DNA of 64,000 nt from Rhizomys pruinosus (taxonomy: Eukaryota > Chordata > Mammalia > Rodentia > Spalacidae): the NCBI GenBank assembly GCA_009823505.1, contig VZQC01007982.1, positions 3,804,993 through 3,868,992 on the forward strand, written 5' to 3'. Below are positions 56,389 to 64,000 of the stretch, piece by piece. The position numbers and the translations under genes are program-made. Below the pieces are notes generated by a model. That model was not told where the DNA came from, did not search any database, and worked only from the letters and a program-made list of their open reading frames with translations. Numbering within the stretch: the stretch's first letter is position 1; every line of letters starts with the position of its first letter.

Positions 56389-58230
56389 CCCTAAAGTCAG
56401 TAAGTGAAAATGGGCTGATTCAGTATGTCCAGGAAGGGAATGAGATATTAAATGAAATTTTAATACACATGATATTAATCAGGGGAGCTACAATAAAACC
56501 CCAAGCCCTAGGTTGTTGATACAAGGTTACATCTTGCTCATAACCTAAACCAAGTGGTTTAGTAATCAGAAGGAGGAGGCGGGAGGAGCAGGAATTCAAG
56601 GTCAACCTCCTCTATCTCAAAAAAGTTGTGTGTAGGGTGCGTGTCTGTAGGGGGCGCTAATACATCAAGTGTGCCATATCATGGCTCTGTAGGGCTGTCT
56701 TGGGATGAAACGTTGTTTTCAGTTTAACTTAAGGGGTAATTTTATTGCATCTGATTTTCCTTGCTCCTGCTGAGCTAGTTCTTTGTAAGCTTCAGGTCTT
56801 ATTGATTCTTTCCACGAAGCAGGAAGGACAGTAGGACCAGGTAAGGAATTTCAGCCCTTCAGACAAGAAAAACCTCCTTGTAATTAATTCCATTTCTAAA
56901 TCTCTCTTCACTTGGGTGCCTTTACATCTTTGCATTTTATTTTTCTTTTATGTGAGAGCTCTCTCCAAGTTATAACCATTTGATCAATATTTTATTTTGC
57001 ACATAAATGATTTTCCTTAGTAGCGTCTCAGCAACTTACAACTTCTCTCAACTGTTTTCTTAAGTAAAGTGCTTTCTGAGGAAGATTACAGGAGGTAGTC
57101 TGTAAAGACTTTAAGTTGTAAAAGAGTACTAATAAAATTATGATGTCCAAATAGGGATGTTGCCTGCAGAATTCACATTTCAAATAGAATTTAAACATCT
57201 CAAAAAACCATTTAAAGGAGATTTCAAGCTTTTTTTTTTTTCTTGACTCAAAACATCAGAAAATATTTGAGTGTTTAGAAGATTTGAAGTGGTGGGTGGC
57301 TGAGGAAAGTGCTGCATCAGCTTTTAATAACTGGGATCCATCTTTGCCTTCATTTATTGCACGGAGAAAGAACAGTTTAGATGAAACCCAGGAGATAATT
57401 GATCTAAGTTGCAGAGAAAACCTCAAGGAGAAGAGAAAGGAAGGCATTTGAATCCATTTGGCTAAGTTTCCAGTCGATTCATTAGGCCATCATGCTTCCA
57501 AGTTCTCCTTCAAACAATCTGAGTATTTTTCACTCCATCACACCCTGCATTAGTCTTCCTACTTTACAGACTACAACAAAATCCATTACTAATCTATGAA
57601 TATAAAGAAGTACATAGGTCAGAGGAATTTTTACCAAATCTGGAATTCTCTTTGAATTGTGATTTTTAAAAAGTAAAATAAATGATTAATGAGCACATTG
57701 TTAGCAGAAGGAAGATCTATCTCCCTTTACTGAAAGAATCCTTCTCATTTCCAGACCTTTCTCAAATGGCCAGGGGAAAGGTGAAGAGGCTCATCTCTTT
57801 CCAAATAAACAAATGTTAGCTCTTATAATGCAATCTAAAGTTCAAAGGATAAGCAGGTGGAACACATCTGAGACACAGTGGCAAGGGCTCTGTACATATT
57901 TCCGGGAATGAAATTCCCTTAAGCCCTTAAGAGAGCTCGAGGAGCTGGTGCTTGCTCCTCTCTTCCTCATTCTAACCACCAACAGATGGTGTTCAAGTTT
58001 AATAACCTTCCCTCAGCTCTGACTCGTTGGGGCTCACAGGAACTGGATGCTAGAGGCTCTGTATTTGATTGTGGGTATGTGGAGCTGATTGTGGAGATAG
58101 TCCAGTGGCTTCTAGATGCAATTATTGAAATAGCTATAATCTGGGAGGGTCTATTCCCCACCTGCCACAGATCCTGAGGGAGCCTTAACTTCCTTCTGCC
58201 TGCATATTCCCAATGAAGAACTTGGGTTGA
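56389..58230. other. unique sequence
   Basis: No gene or repeat is recognised over about 1.8 kb. Conservation data would be needed to see whether it holds regulatory elements. Confidence 0.5.
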
Positions 58231-59640
58231 GCTCTCTACTCTTCCCTGGGTAACAGACAGCCACATCTTCTCATTTGGTGCTATCTGCATCCCTGAGACA
58301 TGATGGTAAAGGTCTGTGAAAAGATCAGACCCTATTGGCACCTGGTCACCAGAGCTGTTTTCAGCTCCAGCAAAGTATGGGTTATAACCATGAATGGCCC
58401 CTTCATTGACCTCAACTGCATAGTCTACATGTTCCAGTATGTTTCCACCATGACAATTTCCAAAGCACAGACAAGCCTAAGGTTATCTCCATCATCCAGG
58501 AGTCAGATCCCACCAAGTGGGATGATGTTGATGCTGAGTACAGTGTGGAGTCCACTAATATCTTTACCATAGAGAAGCCCTGGGCTCACTTGAAGCATAG
58601 AGACAGAGGCCCATCTCTGGCTTTCTGCTGATTTTCCAATGTTTATAGTAAGTGTGAACTGTGAGAAATATGGAACCCCTCCTGGGAGCATCAGCAATTC
58701 CTCCTGCATCACCAATTGCTTTAGTCCCCCTGGCCAAGGTCATGTATGACAATGTTGGTGTTGTAGAGGGACTCGTGACCACAGTCCGTGGATGGCATCA
58801 CTGCTGCTCAGAAGACTTATGGATTGTTCCTCAAGAAAACTGTGGTATGATGGCTGTAGTGTTACCCAAAGCATCATTCCTGCATGTACTGACAATGCTG
58901 ATGTCAGTTGGGACATGGAAAGCTCACTAATGTGGCCATCACCTATGTGCAATGGATTTGACTTGCCACCTGGAGGAAAGTACCAAGTATTATGACACCA
59001 AGAAAGCATTGGAGGGGCTAGAGAGATGGCTCAGCAGTTAAGAGCACTGGCTGCTTTTGCAGAGGACCTGGGCTTGCTTCCCAGCACCCCCCCCCATTGT
59101 GGCTAACAACTGTCTGTAACTCCAGGTCCAGGGTATCTGACTCTCTCTTCTGAGCTCCATGGGCATTTCAAGACATGGTTGCACTTACAAAAATGCGTGT
59201 AGTACATTCATACACATAAAATAACAATAACAAATATTTTTTAAAAAGAAAAAATATACTGAAGCAGACTTGCAGAGCCTGTAGAAGCCATCCTGGGCTA
59301 TATGGACATGGAGGACCAAGTTATCTCTTGAGACTTTAAAAGTTGCTTCCAGCCTTTCACTTACAGTGCTGGAACTGGCCTTGCCTACAATAATCTCTTT
59401 AGCAATAATCACTTTAGCCAGAGCAATATCTGACTACAACCAACTGAATGGTCCATATTACTCCATGGTGGGCAAGTAGTAAGAGCACCTAGACCACTCA
59501 CTCCCCCTGGCAAAAACAGAATACAGTGGTTCTCAGGCGCTGGGGAGACCCTGTACCAAATAGGTCCCCCTGCACAGTTTCCACTCTATGTCTACTGAAG
59601 GGGAGGCCCTTAGGGAGCCCTATTTTGCCACAAACCCAAG
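58231..59640 (+). pseudogene. Gapdh: Gapdh processed pseudogene, split by a B2
   Basis: An intronless, decayed copy of the glyceraldehyde-3-phosphate dehydrogenase mRNA. A 5' UTR-like lead (CAGACAGCCACATCTTCTC) precedes the ATG at 58303. The first frame reads [12 protein letters not shown] and [14 protein letters not shown], which match the N-terminal NAD-binding region. The catalytic-cysteine motif is still visible as SCITNC at 58702-58719, but in a shifted frame. After the B2 at 59014-59256 the C-terminal ILGY...EDQV region follows near 59290, and a 3' UTR-like AGGGGAGGCCCTTAGGGAGC near 59600. Multiple stops and indels make it non-coding. I see no poly(A) or target duplication. Retroposed Gapdh copies are common in rodents. 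Confidence 0.93.
59014..59256 (+). mobile_element. B2 SINE inside the Gapdh pseudogene
   Basis: GGGGCTAGAGAGATGGCTCA head, an odd C(9) run near 59086-59094, and an AATAACAATAACAAATA tail. It is younger than the pseudogene. Confidence 0.93.
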
Positions 59641-59887
59641 GAATAATGAATTTGAATGACACTATTTGCTCCATAGTTGTGAAAATGAATGGCAAGAGAA
59701 TAAGACACTTTGAGTATCTTTTAGTAAGAACATATTATATATGTATATAAGAACATATATATGTTCTTATATACATATATAATATATTATATATCATTAT
59801 ATATGCATATATAATATATAATTATATACCATATATGTATACATATAAATATATGTATATAATATATGTATACATATATATAATATA
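59641..59887. repeat. AT-rich (TATA)n DNA with a 54-bp perfect palindrome
   Basis: From about 59730 to 59887 the DNA is nearly pure A and T in ATATAT/TATGTATA units. Bases 59732-59785 form a spacerless perfect inverted repeat centred at 59758/59759, with arms that include GAACATAT and ATATGTTC. Confidence 0.92.
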
Positions 59888-60080
59888 TGCTAAGCATAGT
59901 GGCACAAGCCTTTAATCCAACCACTTGGGAGGCAGTGTCAGAGGAAGGTGAATTTCTGTGAGATTGAGGCCACCCTGGCCAATATAGTGAAATAGTTCCA
60001 GGCCAGCTGAGACCATAAAGAGACCGTGCCTCAAAGAAACAAACAAACACACCAAAAAAGAAAGAAAGAAAGAAAAAAAA
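59888..60080 (+). mobile_element. B1 SINE, first of two near-identical copies
   Basis: GCTAAGCATAGTGGCACAAG through GTGCCTCAAAGAAACAAAC and a GAAA-rich tail. It carries private changes such as TTTAATCCAACCACTTGG and GAATTTCTGTGAGATTGAGG that recur in the copy at 60446-60630. Confidence 0.92.
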
Positions 60081-60082
60081 AA

Positions 60083-60424
60083 CCTTGATCATGGTGAATA
60101 ATCGTTTTGTGTTGTGTACTTGTTTGTAATTTTCAAGAATTTTGTTTAGAATTTGCATCTATATTCATTGAGGATATGTGGCTATAGTTTTCTTTTTTAT
60201 TGTATCTTTGTTGGGTTTTGGTGTTAAAGCAATGCTGGCTTCCTTCATAGAAAGAATTTGGGAGAATTCCCTCTGCTTATATTTTTTTATGTAACTTAAA
60301 TAGTATTGGATGTAAGCCCTCTTTAAATGTCTGATATAATCCCACTGTAAATCTATCTGGGCCTGGGCTTTTTTTAGTTGGCACGTTTTGTACTACTGTT
60401 TCAAATTTCTCCTATGTTATGGGT
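60083..60424 (-). mobile_element. L1 ORF2 fragment, cut at an N
   Basis: TTTTGTTTAGAATTTGCATC, GGCTATAGTTTTCTTTTTTA and ATCTATCTGGGCCTGGGCTT are the complement of L1 reverse-transcriptase coding sequence. It stops abruptly at the N at 60425. Confidence 0.75.
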
Positions 60425-60425
60425 N
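60425..60425. other. single unresolved base (N)
   Basis: The only N in the window sits exactly where the L1 fragment ends and a second copy of the upstream AT-rich-plus-B1 sequence begins. Confidence 0.95.
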
Positions 60426-60627
60426 ATGTACATGATATATAATATATGCTAAGCATAGTGGCACAAGCCTTTAATCCAACCCACTTGGGAGGCAGTGTCA
60501 AGAGGGAGGTGAATTTCTGTGAGATTGAGGCCACCCTGGCCAATATGTGAAATAGTTCCAGGCCAGCTGAAGACCATAAAGGGAGACCTGCCTCAAAGAA
60601 ACAAACAAACACACCAAAAGAAAGAAA

Positions 60628-60632
<5 letters not shown>
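60426..60632 (+). mobile_element. B1 SINE, second near-identical copy
   Basis: It repeats 59870-60070, including the TATAATATATGCTAAGCAT lead-in. Almost all differences are single-base gains or losses (AACCCACTT, GTCAAGAG, GGGAGACC), not substitutions. Confidence 0.92.

Positions 60633-60668
<36 letters not shown>
60633..60668. repeat. TA microsatellite
   Basis: (TA)n of about 18 units follows the second B1 copy. Confidence 0.95.
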
Positions 60669-60670
<2 letters not shown>

Positions 60671-61136
60671 CATCATCACTAAACAGGTTACTTTAAAATC
60701 AAATATTGAAAGTGACTAATATTAGTTATATATCTTATATAAACATAATGGGAAGTTAAATATTATACATCAAAGTTCATCATGCTTAGCACAATTACTA
60801 AAGCTGCTCTTAAAAATCTGTTACTTGAATTGGAGGACTTTTTTCTAATAGATGTCATGTTACTACGTATATATAACTATGTATATATAACTATGTATAT
60901 ATATATATATATGTATATACTGTATCAATACAAGTTGGAGAGAACAAAAACAAAAGAACTGAAAGAAAAAAAAACTCTGGAACGACTCAGAAAAAGATGC
61001 AGGACATATAGGACAGAGTGCAGAGACTTGGGTGGGGTGGGGGACCTGGAAGGGGAAGCGACTCTGGATTCAATTAAGAAATGATGTATGACTTATGGAA
61101 AATGTTTAATAACAATAAAAATACTGTTCCTTAGGC
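60669..61136. other. unique AT-rich sequence
   Basis: It contains an AACTATGTATATAT repeat cluster at about 60867-60918. Nothing else is recognised. Confidence 0.5.
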
Positions 61137-61366
61137 TGACATGTATGATCCCAGCACTCAGGAGGCAGAGGCAGAGGCAAATGAAGGAGGACCCCAGAAG
61201 CTCATAGGCCAGCTAGCCTGCTGTATGCACCAATGAACAAGAGAGCTGCTTCAGACAATGTGATGAGAACTGACACCTACAGTTGTCTTGACTTTCACAC
61301 GTGCACCTTGCACATGTGCAACCTCATCCACAGACAAATCAGGCAGGCGTGCACACACACAGAAAA
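61137..61366 (+). mobile_element. B4/RSINE1-like SINE fragment
   Basis: ATCCCAGCACTCAGGAGG, GGCCAGCTAGCCTGC, a GATGAGAACTGACACC block and a CACACGTGCACC tail fit a diverged RSINE1/B4 3' part. Confidence 0.5.
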
Positions 61367-61560
61367 GAAGGAAATTTAGGTATCCTTGAATATTATTTAA
61401 ATAATCTCTACTGATTCTTGGCTTAAAAAGGCATCAACATAACAATTACAAATTGATAAGAAATAAATGTCCACAAATAGCTCCAGATGTTAAAAACTTT
61501 TAGGTATATCAAAGAAGAGTTCATAGCCTTAAATATATCTTTAAAAATTTGAGAAAGAGT

Positions 61561-61792
61561 GGTGCTGGAGACAAGGCTCAGCAGTTAAGAGCACTGACTG
61601 CTCTAGCAGAGGACCCAGATTCCACTCCCAGCACCCCCATGGCGGCTAAGAACCATCTTTAAGCCAGGTGTTGTGGTGCACACCCTTAATCCTAGCACTC
61701 TTGAGGCAGAGGCAGGCAGATCTCTGTGAGTTCAAGACCAGCCTGGTCTACAGAGTGAGATCCAGGCCAGCTGGAGCTATAGGGAGATCCTG

Positions 61793-61839
<47 letters not shown>

Positions 61840-61840
61840 A
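61561..61840 (+). mobile_element. B2 5' half fused to a B1, with (AAAT)n tail
   Basis: B2 head and body run from GGTGCTGGAGACAAGGCTC to AAGAACCATCTTTAA (61562-61662). A B1 then starts directly (GCCAGGTGTTGTGGTGCAC) and ends GGGAGATCCTGT at about 61792. A (TAAA)n tract finishes the unit by 61840. The B2 3' half is missing. Confidence 0.85.
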
Positions 61841-62121
61841 ATGAGAAAGATTACAAATAAATGAATTAGTCATTACCACAGGAACTTTGAATAGAATAAA
61901 AAAGTGAATGGGAGACTTGAGTGCACAGAGCTTAGATCAGAGATTTGCCAGGACAACCTGAAGCACAGGGAGTGTCCAAGTGGATTCTTTGGAGAACCTT
62001 CAGAACAGAAAGGGAAGAGTGAGTTAGACTTCCAATAGAAAGCCTAAAACTTAGACAAGTCAACACTCCATAAGCAAGGAGAAAAAAAACAAATCAATCA
62101 ATCAAACAAACAAACAAACAA
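61841..62121. other. unique sequence with CAAA repeat
   Basis: Nothing is recognised except an (ATCA)n/(AAAC)n tract at 62088-62120, immediately left of L1 copy C. Confidence 0.55.
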
Positions 62122-62245
62122 TGAAGTCATCTGAAGGAGGCAAGCAAAGCAAGCCTTCAACACAGTGAAGAAGAATTTGGGATTCACATTGGAATACAGG
62201 CAAAGAGAAACCCACATGCCAGGGACACGATGATGAAGAGACAAT

Positions 62246-63369
62246 ATGGGAAAGGTGCAGGATAATTCCACACCAAGCTCTACCAACCCTGTGGGAGATT
62301 CCTACAGTGGGATCCCCTTGGGGATGGCCCAGGACACAGATCATAGAGGAACAATTTTGGACATATTTAAAGAAATCAAAGAATATAAAGAACAAGTCAG
62401 AGAACTAAGGAGAATGAAAAACTCAAGAAGGAGCTAGAGAGAGAGAATGACAAACACCAGAAAGAACTAAAAGAAGAAAATAACAAACTCTGGAAGGAAG
62501 TGGAAACACTGAAAAAAATCCCATGTTGAAAGAAAAAAGGAAACCAACCATCAAAGCAAAGAGCTACAGAAAGAGATTGAGAAACTCCAAAAGGAAGTGA
62601 AAATACTAAAGAAATCACAAGACAAAATGAAAAAGGAAATCAAACACTCATCCAATCAAGAGGAAAGGAATGGAAAAAGTCTCAGAAGTAGAATGGAGGA
62701 AGCAAAACAAAGAATATCAGACCTGGAAGATAACAGAACAAATAAAAACCTCAGGTAAAGATTATGAAAAAATTTAAAAATACACAAAAGTAGAACAAAC
62801 AGGAATTTTGGGACACTATGAAAAGATCAAACCTCTGCATTATAGGGATAGAGGAAGGAGAAGAATCCTAAGAGAATGGTATTGATCAGATCTTCAACAG
62901 AATAATAGATGAAAATTTCCCCAAACCAAAAAAAGACAAACCAATACAAATATAAGAAGCACATAGAACTCCAAATAGACAAGATCACAAAAGAAACTCT
63001 CCATGCCATATCATAATTAAAACACTAGATGCCCAAAATAAAGACAAAATTCTGAAAGCCACAAGAGAAAAACAAGTTACATACAAGGGGAAACCTATCA
63101 GAATCACAGCTGACTTCTCAGTGCAAACTGTGAAAGCAAGAAGAACATGGAGTAAAGCATTCCCAGTGTTAAAGGACTATAGATGCCAACCCAGGTTACT
63201 ATACCCAGCAAAAGTGTCGATTATAGTTGGAGAGAGAAAATTCTTCCATGACATAAACAAGATGAAAGAATACAAGTCCAGAAAACCAACCCTTCAGAGA
63301 ATACTTGAAGCAATTCAAAGGACGGAAGAAAGGAGCAACTATCCCCAGGTACCTAGAAAGAGAAATTAA
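62246..63369 (+). pseudogene. L1 copy C ORF1, broken
   Basis: An MGKVQDNSTP start and 63 open codons, then a frame loss near 62413. Further indels follow (extra A near 62510, stops near 62757, 62870 and 62955). The C-terminal domain is again open at 63121-63369 (ARRTWSKAFPVL, CQPRLLYPAKVS). It cannot encode a full protein. Confidence 0.9.
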
Positions 63370-63385
63370 TAAAAGCATAACTGCA

Positions 63386-63656
63386 GGGGCTGGAGAGATG
63401 GCCTAGTGGTTAAAAGCACTGACCGCTCTTGCAGAGGACCCAGGTTTATCCCCAACACTCACATAGCAGCTGAGAACCATCTGTAACTCCAATTCCAGGA
63501 GAACTCCAGTTCCAGGGGAATTCAACACCCTCTTCTGACCTCCGCGGCATTGCACGACACGGGTGCACAGACCTACATGCAGACAGTACATTCATACACA
63601 TAAATAAATAAAATAAAATTAAAATAAAAAAACTACTAAAATAAAAATAAAGGTGA
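63386..63656 (+). mobile_element. B2 SINE, first unit in L1 copy C
   Basis: Starts GGGGCTGGAGAGATGGCCTA after AGCATAACTGCAG and has the internal AACTCCAG duplication. Bases 63469-63638, including an idiosyncratic ...AAAAAAACTACTA tail, recur exactly 282 bases later. Confidence 0.95.
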
Positions 63657-63662
63657 GCGCCA

Positions 63663-63934
63663 GGGGCTGGAGAGATGGTATAGCGGTTAAGAGTGCCGTG
63701 CGACTGCTCTTACAGAGGACCCGGGTTCAATCCCCAGCACCCACATGGCGGCTGAGAACCATCTGTAACTCCAATTCCAGGAGAACTCCAGTTCCAGGGG
63801 AATTCAACACCCTCTTCTGACCTCCGCGGCATTGCACGACACGGGTGCACAGACCTACATGCAGACAGTACATTCATACACATAAATAAATAAAATAAAA
63901 TTAAAATAAAAAAACTACTATTAAAAAATAAAAA
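63663..63934 (+). mobile_element. B2 SINE, second unit in L1 copy C
   Basis: Starts GGGGCTGGAGAGATGGTATA. Bases 63751-63920 equal 63469-63638. It is followed by AGCAAAACTGCAG, matching AGCATAACTGCAG before the first unit, so one target duplication brackets both B2 units. Confidence 0.95.
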
Positions 63935-64000
63935 AAGCAAAACTGCAGAACCAAGTCCAAAAATGCAAATGGATAATAATGTGAAAGGAAGCAACACATC

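Larger units (their letters stand above)
62122..64000 (+). mobile_element. L1 retrotransposon copy C, runs off the window
   Basis: It begins in 5' UTR sequence shared with copy B (ATCTGAAGGAGGCAAGCAAA), so the leader upstream of this point is absent, indicating truncation. ORF1 follows, then two B2 units, then the ORF1-ORF2 spacer and start region of ORF2 (ATGGATAATAATGTGAAAGG) at the window edge. It is related to copy B more than to copy A in its leader. Confidence 0.92.

Noticed and set aside
57967..58341. 124-codon minus-strand frame
   Set aside because: It overlaps the 5' end of the Gapdh pseudogene on the opposite strand and shows no recognisable domain.

Overview
This window is nuclear DNA from a muroid rodent, and almost everything recognisable in it is transposable element. 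The evidence is the mixture of B1 (7SL-derived), B2/B3 (tRNA-derived), ID and B4/RSINE1-type SINEs together with muroid L1/Lx LINEs. The B1 copies often end in a CTCGAAAAGACC-A(n) tail, and the B2 copies carry a GCACGACACGGGTGCAC block. Neither is what I would expect from Mus or Rattus, so a gerbil, spiny mouse or cricetid relative is possible, but I cannot name the species. I find no host exon-intron gene, no CRISPR array and no bacterial-type gene. The stretches between repeats look like ordinary intergenic or deep intronic DNA.

Layout. 0-6.4 kb: GATA microsatellite, scattered B1, ID and B2, and a ~370-bp repeat with intact ends. 6.4-12.26 kb: a decayed near-full-length L1 (copy A) with a vestige of a 202-bp promoter monomer, a frameshifted ORF1 and a broken ORF2 that contains a second copy of the ~400-bp repeat. 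12.3-15.3 kb: mostly unique DNA. 15.308-21.074 kb: a complete L1 (copy B) with two open reading frames, all the catalytic residues I checked, a 16-bp perfect target-site duplication and an apparent 3' transduction. 21-35 kb: dense SINEs, nested B2 pairs, an Lx 3' UTR, MIRs and unique DNA. 35-42 kb: old L1 fragments, one holding a 4 x 33-bp minisatellite, and SINE clusters. 42-53 kb: mostly unique DNA with scattered B2, B3, B4, ID and B1. 53-54 kb: a four-level nest, L1 > B2 > B2 > B1. 58.2-59.6 kb: a Gapdh processed pseudogene split by a B2. 59.7-60.7 kb: AT-rich palindromic DNA, then a B1 that appears twice around an N, which looks like an assembly scar. 62.1-64.0 kb: a third L1 (copy C), broken in ORF1, carrying two B2 units whose 3' parts are identical and running off the window.

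The only protein-coding system that could work is L1 copy B. Its ORF1 encodes an RNA-binding coiled-coil chaperone and its ORF2 an endonuclease/reverse transcriptase; together they copy L1 RNA into the genome and supply the machinery that mobilised the B1, B2 and ID SINEs and the Gapdh pseudogene here. I did not find a clearly new biological system. The observations most worth a second look are the intact L1 with its 69-bp promoter repeats and 3' transduction, the contrast between its 5' end and that of copy A, the apparently recent ~400-bp element, and the probable assembly duplication around the N at 60425.
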